From Natronobiforma cellulositropha (GTDB lineage: Archaea > Halobacteriota > Halobacteria > Halobacteriales > Natrialbaceae): 64,000 nt of DNA. The DNA lies in assembly GCF_025629245.1 (NCBI RefSeq), contig NZ_JANZXN010000006.1, positions 1 through 64,000 of the forward strand, in the 5' to 3' direction. Both the position numbers and the translations under genes were made by a program. Below the pieces are notes generated by a model that was not told the DNA's origin, searched no databases, and worked only from the letters and a program-made list of their open reading frames with translations. Positions 8,636 through 17,276 of this stretch are shown here, one piece after another (within the stretch, counting starts at the first letter, position 1; the number at the start of each line of letters is the position of its first letter).

Positions 8636-8737
8636 CGACACTGCCATCACGAGCGCGTGAGTTGCTAGTCTCTGCGAACCCGAGCGGCCACGATCCTAGC
8701 AACGCTTTTTGAGTAGAATCGCCTGGATTACTAGCGC

Positions 8738-8890
8738 ATGGCATACACGTGTTCGACCTGCGAGTCGGAGTTCCAGTCAGCAGCGGGCGTCACCCAGCAC
8801 GTCGCGCTCCACCACAACACCTGTGCGGTGTGTGACGAGTCGTTCGACGACACCGACGGCCTGCGAACGCACATCCACGAGACGCACTGA
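8738..8890 (+). CDS. Tiny double C2H2 zinc-finger protein (50 aa)
   Basis: Starting at ATG 8738, the protein has two fingers: C-S-T-C...H-V-A-L-H-H and C-A-V-C...H-I-H-E-T-H, each with classical Cys2-His2 spacing. C2H2 proteins of this size are common in haloarchaea and are thought to be regulators or protein-binding adaptors. An in-frame TGA closes the frame at 8888-8890. The last nine codons and the stop form the first unit of a 32-bp tandem repeat that continues downstream. Confidence 0.8.
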   Translation: MAYTCSTCESEFQSAAGVTQHVALHHNTCAVCDESFDDTDGLRTHIHETH

Positions 8891-9008
8891 GTCTGCAAAC
8901 GCACAGCCACGAGACACACAGAGTCTGCGAACGCACAGCCACGAGACACACAGAGTCTGCGAACGCACAGCCACGAGACACACAGAGTCTGCGAACGCAC
9001 AGCCACGA
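8861..9008 (+). repeat. 32-bp tandem repeat seeded by the 3' end of the zinc-finger gene
   Basis: Units begin at 8861, 8893, 8925, 8957 and 8989 (last one partial, about 20 bp). Units 3 and 4 are identical; unit 2 differs by one base. Unit 1 encodes the C-terminal L-R-T-H-I-H-E-T-H and the stop. In later units the stop triplet TGA has become AGA, so the array is free of stops in most frames on both strands, which produces spurious open frames across it. Confidence 0.95.
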
Positions 9009-9216
9009 CACCGAGACCGTCCCGTGTGAGTCGCTCGAGTCGTGGACGGACCGGCGGCCACCGACCGGCCGGATCGACGCCGTCTTTCCGAAGAACCCGG
9101 CAACGAGCGGCCGGTGTCACAACGTTTTTCCTCGAACCTGACCAACCGGTTAGCCAGATGGGAGTACCCGGGCGACTGACGGCGATGCGGGCCGTGCCAA
9201 CCGCACCGCAGGCCGA

Positions 9217-10464
9217 ATGAGCGGGGCGCTCAGACGACGGCTCGACTCGCTCCGGCGCTCGAGCGACGAGCGTCTCGTCGTCGGGGCAGTCATCCTGAGT
9301 ACGTTCTTCGTCGGCTTCGGCGGCGGTGTCGTCTTCCCGATCCTCCCGAATCTCGGTGTTCTCCTCGGCATCTCTCCGTTTCTCGTCGGTGTGATCCTCA
9401 GCGCGAACCGGTTCTCACGGCTGGTCGCGAACGCGCCGGCGGGCGTCCTCGTCGACCGGGTCGGGACGCGGACGCCGTTCGTCGCCGGAATGGTGATCCA
9501 GACGGCGTCGACGTTCGGCTACGTCGTCGCCGTGCTGTCGACGGTCCCCGAGGCGTGGTTCTTCGTCGCCCGACTCGGGTGGGGCGTCGGCAGCGCACTC
9601 GTCTTCGCGACGGCCTACACCATCGCCGCCGACGTCAGCGACACGGATTCGATGGGCACGAGCATGGGCGTCATCCGCGGCGGCGTCCTCTTCGGCTTCC
9701 CGACGGGCGTCGTCCTCGGCGGCGTCGTGAGCGAACTCTGGGGGACGGTTACCGCCTTCGCGCTGGCGACGGCGTTCGCGGGCGTGGCGAGCCTCGTTGC
9801 CTTCTGGTCGGTCCCCGAGACACACGTCCAGGGTGAGACCAACACCTCCGTCAGGCCGTGGGACGTCGACACCAGCCTCCCCGCCGTCACCGTCGGTCTC
9901 GTGAACTTCGCCGTCCTCTTCGCCTACATCGGCGCGCTGTTCGCGACGCTCGTGCTCTTTCTCGGCGAACACGACCTCGGCGTCCTCGGCTTCGACGCCC
10001 AGGGTTCCTCGGGTATCTTCATGGCGGCCACCGTCGTCGCCGCCGGCGCGTTCATGTACCTCGGCGGCTACGTCAGCGACCGCCAGCGCTCGAGAGTGCC
10101 GACGCTGGTGTGCTTTCTCGGCGCGACGGTCGTCGGCTTCCTCCTGCTCGCTCAAGCGGACTCGGTCGCGACGCTCACCGCCGCGTGTCTGTTGATCGGG
10201 GCCGGACAGGGTGGGACGAGCGGCCCGCTGATGGCGCTGTTGGCGGATTTGACGCCCGACGAACGGATGGGGCGGGCCGTCGGCACGAACAACGTCTTCG
10301 GCGACATCGGCGGCGGCTTCGGTCCCATCGTCTCGCTGCCGCTGATCGAGACCGTCGGCTTCTGGCCGGTCTACCTCGCCTGTGCGCTGCTGCCAGCACT
10401 CGCCTGCGTGATCTTACTCGGCGGCGTCTACCGCGAGACCGGCCAGTTCACGCCAGCCATCTGA
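9217..10464 (+). CDS. MFS transporter
   Basis: A 415-residue membrane protein with about twelve hydrophobic segments. Between segments 2 and 3 the loop reads G-V-L-V-D-R-V-G-T-R, the major facilitator signature, repeated in weaker form (G-G-Y-V-S-D-R-Q-R-S-R) after segment 8. It resembles drug/metabolite carriers of the MFS_1 group; the substrate cannot be read from the sequence. The gap 9009-9216 before it holds no other gene. Confidence 0.85.
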   Translation: MSGALRRRLDSLRRSSDERLVVGAVILSTFFVGFGGGVVFPILPNLGVLLGISPFLVGVILSANRFSRLVANAPAGVLVDRVGTRTPFVAGMVIQTASTFGYVVAVLSTVPEAWFFVARLGWGVGSALVFATAYTIAADVSDTDSMGTSMGVIRGGVLFGFPTGVVLGGVVSELWGTVTAFALATAFAGVASLVAFWSVPETHVQGETNTSVRPWDVDTSLPAVTVGLVNFAVLFAYIGALFATLVLFLGEHDLGVLGFDAQGSSGIFMAATVVAAGAFMYLGGYVSDRQRSRVPTLVCFLGATVVGFLLLAQADSVATLTAACLLIGAGQGGTSGPLMALLADLTPDERMGRAVGTNNVFGDIGGGFGPIVSLPLIETVGFWPVYLACALLPALACVILLGGVYRETGQFTPAI

Positions 10465-10565
10465 GCCAGCGGCGGGCGAGTCACCCACAGAAACAAACGT
10501 TTTTGGCCGAACGGTTGCACAGAAGAAGTGATGAGTGCGATTCCGACCGAGAAGAGGTGGCCCCG

Positions 10566-11510
10566 ATGACGACCGACGTGACCGAGATCACGGTCGTCGG
10601 AGACGACGACACCGGACTGATCGCCCGCGTGACGAGCCTCCTCTTCGAGCGCGGAGTCAACATCGAGGACCTCGATCAGGCCGTCCGCGACGGCGTCTTC
10701 CGGATGTACCTCGCGGTCGACTGCTCGGAGATGGTCTGCACCGAGGCGAAACTCCGCGCCGACCTCGAGGAACTCGGCGACGACCTCGGTCTCGACGTCC
10801 AGGTTCGGTTCCCCGCCGACCGCGAGAACCAGCACATCGCCGTCCTCGTCACCAAAGAGAGCCACTGTCTCGAGGCGCTGTTCGAGGCCTGGGCGAACGA
10901 CGACCTCGGCGCGGACATCGGCGTCGTCATCGGCAACCACGACGACCTCGAACCGCTCGCCGACCACTACGACGTCCCCTTCCACGACATCGGCACCGAG
11001 AGCGGCGCACAGAACGAGGAACGACTCCTCGAGTTACTCGCCGAGTACGACGCCGACCTGATCGTCCTCGCACGCTACATGCGGATTTTGAGTCCGAACG
11101 TCGTCTTCCGCTACGAAGACCGGATCATCAACGTCCACCCCTCCTTACTCCCCGCCTTCCCCGGCGCGGAGGCCTACCGCCAGGCCATCGAAGAGGGCGT
11201 CCGCGTCGCCGGCGTCACCGCCCACTACGTGACGACCGACCTCGATCAGGGACCGATCATCACCCAGCGCGCGTTCGACGTCCCCGACGACGCCGACCTC
11301 GACGAGATCAAACGCCGCGGCCAGCCGCTCGAGGCCGACGCCCTGCTCGAGGCGGTCCGCCTCCACCTCCACGGCGACGTCTCGGTCCACCGCGGCCGGA
11401 CGAGCGTCCGCGAGAACGGCACGAAGTACCAGCTCGGCCTGCCGAAAGAACTCGAGGAGTTCACGCCCGACCGGCCGATCGACGGTATCACGAGCGCGCT
11501 CGACGACTAG
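10566..11510 (+). CDS. purU: Formyltetrahydrofolate deformylase
   Basis: A 314-residue protein with an N-terminal ACT domain (about 1-80, starting V-V-G-D-D-D-T-G-L-I-A-R-V) and a formyltransferase-fold catalytic domain. The catalytic region shows I-N-V-H-P-S-L-L-P-A-F-P-G-A (Asn189, His191) and T-T-D-L-D-Q-G-P (Asp225/227). PurU releases formate from 10-formyl-THF; formate can then feed PurT-type purine steps. Without testing, a PurN-like transformylase role cannot be fully excluded, but the ACT domain favours PurU. About 30 C-terminal residues extend beyond the usual bacterial length. Confidence 0.88.
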   Translation: MTTDVTEITVVGDDDTGLIARVTSLLFERGVNIEDLDQAVRDGVFRMYLAVDCSEMVCTEAKLRADLEELGDDLGLDVQVRFPADRENQHIAVLVTKESHCLEALFEAWANDDLGADIGVVIGNHDDLEPLADHYDVPFHDIGTESGAQNEERLLELLAEYDADLIVLARYMRILSPNVVFRYEDRIINVHPSLLPAFPGAEAYRQAIEEGVRVAGVTAHYVTTDLDQGPIITQRAFDVPDDADLDEIKRRGQPLEADALLEAVRLHLHGDVSVHRGRTSVRENGTKYQLGLPKELEEFTPDRPIDGITSALDD

Positions 11511-11578
11511 TACTTCGTCGAGCGTCGGCCGACGAGAACCGCCGGATTGTTACTCACTCGTCCAGGTTCGACGACGCA

Positions 11579-11836
11579 CTACCCGCCGTGGATCGCCGGA
11601 AAGATCGTCAGCGAGCCGTCGGCCGGACACGCGTCGTCGAGACCGACGCGCTCGCCCTCGAGCGTGACCCTGACGTTCGCCGCGAGGTCGTCGCCGTCGA
11701 ACACCTGTGACTCGGCGTCGGGGTAGGTCTCGACGAAGGTCTCGAGTGCGTCCTCGACCGAGCCACCCTCGAACGCGACCTCGACGACTTTCTCCCCCGT
11801 CGCGTCTCGAACCGGACCGTAGACCGTGAGTTCCAT
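11579..11836 (-). CDS. MoaD/ThiS-type ubiquitin-like protein (SAMP-like)
   Basis: An 85-residue beta-grasp protein that starts MELTVYGPVRDATG and ends F-P-A-I-H-G-G. The C-terminal Gly-Gly is the site of adenylation by the E1-like UbaA in archaeal sampylation and of sulfur loading in molybdopterin synthesis. Haloferax SAMP1 has similar length and a similar F-P-P-x-x-G-G end. Whether this one modifies proteins, serves MoCo synthesis, or both is open. It is convergent with purU and lies about 100 bp downstream of purC. Confidence 0.82.
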   Translation of the reverse strand: MELTVYGPVRDATGEKVVEVAFEGGSVEDALETFVETYPDAESQVFDGDDLAANVRVTLEGERVGLDDACPADGSLTIFPAIHGG

Positions 11837-11937
11837 GTGGCGGCGTTCGGCCCCCGACGGGGAGAAGCCATCGGTCTCCCGGCCGCTCGAGTAGCGAAAC
11901 GACGTGTGACAGCCCGCACCCGAGGCGAAAAAGTGCG

Positions 11938-12957
11938 CTACAGCCCCTGGACCGAGCCGATCGCACTCGAGAGCGAGGGCGCTTCGAACACCTGCTGGCC
12001 GGTGTAGGCGTTGGTTCCCGCACAGTACATGTTGCGGGCGGCGGTGAGCGCCCGCTCGTCGAGTGGCTGTGGGTCGCGCGGACAGAGCGACTTCCAGTTC
12101 GCCACGTCGGTCGCCTTCGCCTCGGCTTTCGCCTCGTTGACCGCCCCGACCCACTCTGGCTGGGTGCGCTTGTGGTACTGACGCAGCACCTCCTTCGAGA
12201 GCTGTGTCTCCCCGTAGCTGAAGCGGTTCTCGTCGAAGGTGCCGACGACGTCCGCGACGCGGATCTCGCCGTCGAAGTAGAGACACTCGATCTTACCGTC
12301 TTCGTGGACCAGCCCCACCTCGTCGGCCCGCTCGGTGACGACGCGGTTGACCTCGAGTGCGAGTGACTCGAGATCCTCGATGCTCGCCAGCCCCGCGATG
12401 GCGTCGGCTTCGGCGCGCTCGAGGTGGCGGTCGCCCTCCTCGTACTTCGTGGTGAACTCGACGACGGGCGTCTCGAGGTCGACCGCCTCCTCGGGCCACT
12501 CCGCGGCGTCGATGCCGTACGCCTCGGGGTCGCTGCGCCGCCGGAGGCTCGAGCCTTTCGGGACGCGGTTTCTGAAGACGATCTCGAGCGGGATCAGGTA
12601 GTTCTCACCGGCCGCAGCGTGGTAAGCCTCGTAGTCGTAGGTGCGTCCCTCGTTCGGCAAGTCGGGGACGCGCGTCAGGTCGATCGCCATCTCCCACGGC
12701 GGACGGGTCGCCTCCGCGAGCGGGAGGACGTCGCCGTTCTCGACGACGCCGCGGTAGTGAGTCGGAATCGACGCCTCCTCGAGCAACTCGAAGTTGAACG
12801 CGCCCATCGTACAGAGGCTCGCCCCCTTGTCGGGAATCTGGTCGGGCATCTTGCCCCAGTCGAAGACGGAGTAGTCGTCGGTGAAGACGAACGAGCCGAC
12901 GCCGAGGCCGTCGGCCGTCGCCTCGCGCTCGACGCGAAACTCCTTGACGCTGGTCAT
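11938..12957 (-). CDS. purC: SAICAR synthase
   Basis: Phosphoribosylaminoimidazole-succinocarboxamide synthase, which joins CAIR and aspartate in purine synthesis. The N-terminus carries V-F-T-D-D-Y-S-V-F-D-W-G-K-M-P-D-Q-I-P and G-A-F-N-F-E-L-L-E, the haloarchaeal PurC pattern. At 339 residues it is longer than bacterial PurC, as usual in this group. ATG at 12957 (MTSVKEFR) is preferred over the in-frame start at 12966 because relatives begin there. purQ/purS are 7 kb away on the same strand. Confidence 0.92.
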   Translation of the reverse strand: MTSVKEFRVEREATADGLGVGSFVFTDDYSVFDWGKMPDQIPDKGASLCTMGAFNFELLEEASIPTHYRGVVENGDVLPLAEATRPPWEMAIDLTRVPDLPNEGRTYDYEAYHAAAGENYLIPLEIVFRNRVPKGSSLRRRSDPEAYGIDAAEWPEEAVDLETPVVEFTTKYEEGDRHLERAEADAIAGLASIEDLESLALEVNRVVTERADEVGLVHEDGKIECLYFDGEIRVADVVGTFDENRFSYGETQLSKEVLRQYHKRTQPEWVGAVNEAKAEAKATDVANWKSLCPRDPQPLDERALTAARNMYCAGTNAYTGQQVFEAPSLSSAIGSVQGL

Positions 12958-13176
12958 CTGTGCCACCTCGAGTCGGTGACGCCACCGCAGTGCATACTCG
13001 AGTCCCCGCGGGCGAACCGTATGAAGGTTTCACTATCCGCCTGGCGGCACACACGAGCGCAGCGGCGGCCACCGACTCACCGCCAGCACCGCTGGCCTGC
13101 CAGCGAGGTCACCGACACCCCCTGCAGACGGCCGGATTCACCACGCTTTTCTACCCGCCTCTGAATCGTATCCACG

Positions 13177-14571
13177 ATGGACCGACCGGTGACCGAGACG
13201 GACCTCGAGTTCGACCACCGCCCCGAGACGGATCAGCCGTTCGAGAACGCCCTCGCGAAGGCCGAAGACGGCGAGCGCCTCACCGTCGACGACGCCATTG
13301 CCCTGCTCACGACGGGCACCGACACCGCGGGTATCGACCGGCGTCGCAAAGAGCGGGTGCTCGAGGTCGCAGACCGACGGCGCGCCGAGGTCGTCGGCGA
13401 GGAGGTCACCTTCGTTGCGAACCTGAACAACAACGTCACGACCGCCTGTACCGTCGGCTGTCTGTTCTGTAACTTCAAAGACGCCGCCCACACCTTCGAG
13501 ACCGAGTACGCGGCCGACGCAGACGAGACGGCAGGGTTCACCAAGACGCCCGCCGAGTCGCGCGAAATCGTCCGCAACGCGGTCGAGCGCGGCATCTCCG
13601 AGGTCTGTTCGGTCTCCGGCCTCCACCCCGCGTTCGCCCTCGACGCCGACCACCTCGAGACCCTGCGCGCACACCCCGACCCGAAGGCGATCACCTTCAC
13701 GCCGCCGGAGGCGTACGTCACCGATCCGGGCACCTACGTCGAACAGATCGACGCGATGAGCGTCGGCGGCGTCCACGTCCACTCGGTGACCCCCGAGGAG
13801 GCCTACCACGCTCGGCGCGGAACCGACTGGTCCTACGAGGAAGTCTACCGCCGGCTGAAGCGGGCCGGACTCGACACCGTCCCCGGCACGGCCGCCGAAA
13901 TCCTCGTCGACGAGGTCCGCGACGTGATCTGCCCCGGGAAGATCGACACCGGGGAGTGGCTCGAGGCGATGGAAGCCGCCGCGAACGTCGGTCTCGGCCT
14001 GACGGCGACGATCATGTACGGCCACGTCGAGAACGAGACCCACCGTGCGCTCCACCTCGAGCGCGTCCGCGACCTCCAGGAGCGCGTCGACGGCGCGATC
14101 ACCGAGTTCGTCCCGCTCTCGTTCGTCCACCAGCAGACGCCGCTGTACGAACACGGCGTCGTCACCGGCGGGGCGAGCCGCGACGAGGACGAACTCATGA
14201 TCGCCGTCTCGAGGCTCTTTCTCGACAACATCGACCACATCCAGTCCTCGTGGGTGAAGTACGGCGACGAGGGCGGCCTGAAGATGCTCACCTGCGGCGC
14301 CGACGACTTCATGGGAACGATCCTCTCGGAGGAGATCACCAAACGCGCCGGCGGCGAGTACGGCGAGTTCCGCTCTGTCGCCGACTACGTCGACCTCATC
14401 ACCGCCATCGGCCGGACGCCCGTCGAGCGCTCGACCGACTACACCCGACGGCGCGTCATCGACCCCGACGACCCGCCGTTCGGGCCACAGTTGGGACCGA
14501 GAGCCGACGGCACGCCGCTGCTGAGCGAACGCGAATCTGCGGTGCGCTCGGCGGCGAGCGCCGACGACTGA
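13177..14571 (+). CDS. cofH: FO synthase subunit 2, radical SAM CofH
   Basis: CofH transfers the hydroxybenzyl part of tyrosine to the 5-amino-ribitylaminouracil acceptor; together with CofG it makes FO, the chromophore of coenzyme F420. The radical-SAM cluster is C-T-V-G-C-L-F-C (Cys91, Cys95, Cys98), preceded by N-N-N-V-T-T. Downstream motifs I-T-F-T-P-P-E-A, V-P-G-T-A-A-E-I-L and P-L-S-F-V-H-Q-Q-T-P-L are those of CofH/MqnC-type enzymes. At 464 residues it is of expected length for haloarchaea. cofG and cofC lie close by on the other strand. Confidence 0.93.
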   Translation: MDRPVTETDLEFDHRPETDQPFENALAKAEDGERLTVDDAIALLTTGTDTAGIDRRRKERVLEVADRRRAEVVGEEVTFVANLNNNVTTACTVGCLFCNFKDAAHTFETEYAADADETAGFTKTPAESREIVRNAVERGISEVCSVSGLHPAFALDADHLETLRAHPDPKAITFTPPEAYVTDPGTYVEQIDAMSVGGVHVHSVTPEEAYHARRGTDWSYEEVYRRLKRAGLDTVPGTAAEILVDEVRDVICPGKIDTGEWLEAMEAAANVGLGLTATIMYGHVENETHRALHLERVRDLQERVDGAITEFVPLSFVHQQTPLYEHGVVTGGASRDEDELMIAVSRLFLDNIDHIQSSWVKYGDEGGLKMLTCGADDFMGTILSEEITKRAGGEYGEFRSVADYVDLITAIGRTPVERSTDYTRRRVIDPDDPPFGPQLGPRADGTPLLSERESAVRSAASADD

Positions 14572-14684
14572 CTCGAGTCGAAATCGGGACCACCGTCACT
14601 CGAGGCAGAACCGGTCTCCGTCACTCGAGTCGGCGCCGAGACGCCCGTCACTCGAGTGGGCTGCAACCGCCACCGCCACTCGAG
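14571..14684 (+). repeat. Phased ACTCGAG repeats, 25-28 bp apart
   Basis: ACTCGAG recurs at 14571, 14598, 14623, 14650 and 14678; the three middle copies extend to CGTCACTCGAG. Spacing is 27, 25, 27 and 28 bp, with diverged spacer sequence. The array fills most of the gap between cofH and the next gene. Confidence 0.7.
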
Positions 14685-14733
14685 CGCTGCGAGCGTGGAC
14701 AACGCCTACGGCGCTCGACGGTGAAGCGTCCGT

Positions 14734-15258
14734 ATGGGACCGTCAGCCGGCCGCGAGGACGGGCCACCGGGGCGCGAGCCCGGACCCGCGACGACCCGGG
14801 TTCGGCGAAGCTGGTACGGCCACGGGACGCTCGCGCGCGTCGAGAAGGGACCCGTCAACTGCTTTCTCCACGACGTCTCCTACACGTTCGCGGACATCTC
14901 GATTCTCTCACTGCCCGCACTGCTGGTCGTCATGCTGACCGGCGGCGAGTCGATCTTCGGCGTCGTGAGCGCGACCATGGTGGCCTGGGGGACGATGACC
15001 GTCGTCGCCGCCGCCATCCGTGGGGGCTGGCTCAGCCCGTTCGCGACCGACGTCCCCGGCTGGGTGTCGATGACCGCCGCGCTCGCCGGTCTCCGCCTGC
15101 TCTACTACAACGCCACCATCCTCACGGCCGCCTACGGCGGCGTCGCGCTCGCGCTCGTCCTCGAGCGCCCGCCGCTCTCGCTGGCCGTCGCCGCACTCGT
15201 CGCGTTCGTCGCGACGATGGCCTTCCCCCGGATCGCCGAGACGGTGGCGCGGGGGTGA
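14734..15258 (+). CDS. Conserved haloarchaeal membrane protein of unknown function
   Basis: A 174-residue protein with a charged Gly/Pro-rich N-terminus (about 40 residues) and four or so hydrophobic segments from residue 50 to the end. No family signature is recognised. It sits between cofH and cofG, both for F420 synthesis, but nothing in its sequence ties it to that pathway. The N-terminal 20 residues are low-complexity, so a later start is possible. Confidence 0.65.
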   Translation: MGPSAGREDGPPGREPGPATTRVRRSWYGHGTLARVEKGPVNCFLHDVSYTFADISILSLPALLVVMLTGGESIFGVVSATMVAWGTMTVVAAAIRGGWLSPFATDVPGWVSMTAALAGLRLLYYNATILTAAYGGVALALVLERPPLSLAVAALVAFVATMAFPRIAETVARG

Positions 15259-15292
15259 ACCGGGTGAGAACGTGTGTCGGAAAGGGGTCGGA

Positions 15293-16441
15293 TCAGCGGA
15301 CGCCAGTCTCGCCCGCGAGGACGGCCCGGTAACGCGCGCCCGCCTCGTCGTCGGCCGTCAGCGCCGCTTCGATCTCCGGCGAGAGCCACGCACGCCCCGG
15401 CGAGACCGCCTCGCCGTCGACGCCGTCGGGGTGGACCTCACCGGAGACGAACCGCTCGTAGACCGGCAGGCGCTCGCGCAGCGGGACGCCCGCCCCGTCG
15501 GCGACCCGCTCGAGTTCGGCGAGGGCGGGCCACTCGTAGGCAGGGTTGATGTGGTCGACCGTGACCGGCGAGACGCCACCGAGGTCGTCGATGCCGCAGT
15601 CGACGAGATCGGCCGCCGAAGCCAGGTTCGGCGGCACCTGCACCGAGACCGTCTCCGGCAGGGCCGCACGAGCCATCGCCGTCACCCGTCGCATCGTCTC
15701 GAGGGCGGGCGTCTCGCCGCGCCAGCGCTCGTTGGTCGCCACCGGCTGGATAATCACCTCCTGGACGTGGCCGTAGCGCTCGTGGAGGTCACAGATCGCG
15801 AGGAGACTGATCGCCCGGTCGCGCCAGGACTCGCCGATGCCGACCAGAATACCGGTCGTGAAGGCCACGTCGAGTTCGCCCGCGGTCTGGATCGTCCGCA
15901 GGCGCTGGCCCGGCTCTTTCCGGCGCGGACCCGCGTGGGCGGCGACCTCGGCGGTCGTCTCGAGCATCACGCCCATGCTCGCGTTCACGTCGGCGACCGT
16001 CTCCAGCTGCTCTCGCGTCTGGTCGCCCGGGTTCGAGTGCGGGAGCAGTCCCTCCTCGAGTGCGACCAGACAGGCCGCCCGCAGGTAGGCGTGAATCGAG
16101 TCGTAGCCCCACTCGGCGAGCTGGGCGTGAATCTCCTCGTAGCGCTCGTCGGGGTCGTCGCCGAAGGTGAAGAGCGCCTCCGTACAGCCCGCCGCGGCCC
16201 CCTCGCGACAGATCTCGGCGACCTCCTCGAGCGAGAGCAGCGAGGCCTGCCCGGGCGGGTCGAAGTAGGTGCAGTAGGTACAGGTGTAGCGACAGGCGGT
16301 CGTCAGCGGGACGAAGACGTTTCGCGCGAACGTCAGCGCCGACGCCCGCGGGACGTCCGCGGGCGTGACCGCGAGGAGACGGTCGACCTCGGCCTCGTCG
16401 ACGGACACCTCGACACCGTAACGCGCCGCACCAGGGATCAT
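15293..16441 (-). CDS. cofG: FO synthase subunit 1, radical SAM CofG
   Basis: CofG completes formation of the deazaflavin ring of FO in F420 synthesis. The radical-SAM motif is C-R-Y-T-C-T-Y-C (Cys50, Cys54, Cys57), followed by F-G-D-D-P-D-E-R-Y. Also present are G-I-G-E-S and V-Q-V-P-P-N-L, both expected in CofG. ATG at 16441 is chosen over the in-frame GTG at 16444. cofC lies 79 bp upstream on the same strand, so cofC-cofG is probably an operon. Confidence 0.93.
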   Translation of the reverse strand: MIPGAARYGVEVSVDEAEVDRLLAVTPADVPRASALTFARNVFVPLTTACRYTCTYCTYFDPPGQASLLSLEEVAEICREGAAAGCTEALFTFGDDPDERYEEIHAQLAEWGYDSIHAYLRAACLVALEEGLLPHSNPGDQTREQLETVADVNASMGVMLETTAEVAAHAGPRRKEPGQRLRTIQTAGELDVAFTTGILVGIGESWRDRAISLLAICDLHERYGHVQEVIIQPVATNERWRGETPALETMRRVTAMARAALPETVSVQVPPNLASAADLVDCGIDDLGGVSPVTVDHINPAYEWPALAELERVADGAGVPLRERLPVYERFVSGEVHPDGVDGEAVSPGRAWLSPEIEAALTADDEAGARYRAVLAGETGVR

Positions 16442-16519
16442 CACCTCGGTGTGTCGGCTACCGAGAGATAAGTGTGTTCACCGCGGGCCGTCCCGGCCCG
16501 AGTCGGCGGCCGTCGGCGG

Positions 16520-17173
16520 TCATCGCTCGAGTCCGACCCGGCCGTCGGTGACGGTGAGCGAGAAGCCCAGGCGCTCGAGCACTGTGCTCGCGTACCCGTC
16601 GGTGTGGACCAGTACTTCGACCAGGTCCGCGGGTTCGTCCACGTCGGTCGCGAGGCGAAAGGAGTCGACAGACTCGAGGCTCGCACCGATCGCTCGCACA
16701 CGGTCGTGGTGGTCGAGGTAGGAGGTGCCGTGGTAGTCGACGCGAAACCCGGGGTGGCGGACGACGAGCGCGTTCGTCCCGCCGCCGCGGCCGGGCGCGA
16801 TGGCCACGTCGGCGTCCGCCGCGAACAGCGTCTCGAGCGCGTCGGGCGTGGCGAGTGCGAGGTCGGCCATGACGAGCGCGGCCGAGTCCTCCGCCGCCTC
16901 GAGCAGGGCGTTGACCGCAGTAGAGAGCGGGCGGTCGTCGACGACCGTCTCGAGGTCGGCCCACAGGTCATCGGCGAGGTGGTCGGTCTCTGGAACCCGC
17001 GGTGGCTCGAGTGGAGCCGTCGTCAGCACCGTTGGCGTGTGACCCGTCTCCCGGACCGCCTCGAGTACGTCGGCGAGCATCGCCCAGGCGAGCGCCTCAC
17101 GTTCGTCGGCCGCGAGGGCCGGTGCGAGGCGCGTCTTCGGACGCTCCGGTGAGAACGGGACGACGACGTACAT
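16520..17173 (-). CDS. cofC: 2-phospho-L-lactate guanylyltransferase
   Basis: CofC activates 2-phospholactate (or phosphoenolpyruvate) with GTP before transfer to FO by CofD. The 217-residue protein starts MYVVVPFSPERPKTRLAPAL, the nucleotidyltransferase signature of this family, and keeps M-A-D-L-A-L-A-T-P and P-G-R-G-G-G-T-N-A-L. The same frame stays open upstream into cetZ1, but similarity begins at the ATG at 17173. It is followed by cofG on the same strand; cofD and cofE are not in the window. Confidence 0.92.
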   Translation of the reverse strand: MYVVVPFSPERPKTRLAPALAADEREALAWAMLADVLEAVRETGHTPTVLTTAPLEPPRVPETDHLADDLWADLETVVDDRPLSTAVNALLEAAEDSAALVMADLALATPDALETLFAADADVAIAPGRGGGTNALVVRHPGFRVDYHGTSYLDHHDRVRAIGASLESVDSFRLATDVDEPADLVEVLVHTDGYASTVLERLGFSLTVTDGRVGLER

Positions 17174-17276
17174 ACGACTCGAGGTACCGACAGCGAACGA
17201 AAAAAGGCGTCGAAGCTGGCGAGTTCCGTCGGAACGCCACCGGCGAGCGGTGGCGACGGGGAGTCCGAAGGCGAAG

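Noticed and set aside
8861-9008. CRISPR array
   Set aside because: The repeats touch each other without spacers, and no cas genes are nearby.
8709-9120. Open frames on both strands with repeated S-H-E-T-H-R-V-like units
   Set aside because: They arise because the 32-bp repeat lacks stops; only the 50-residue zinc-finger frame has a start, a stop and a protein-like sequence.
9858-10565. N-terminal extension of the purU frame
   Set aside because: The upstream frame is a shadow of the MFS gene; ACT-domain similarity begins at ATG 10566.
14571-14684. CRISPR array or origin iterons
   Set aside because: The conserved core is only 7-11 bp, the spacing varies, and there is no cdc6/orc gene in the window.
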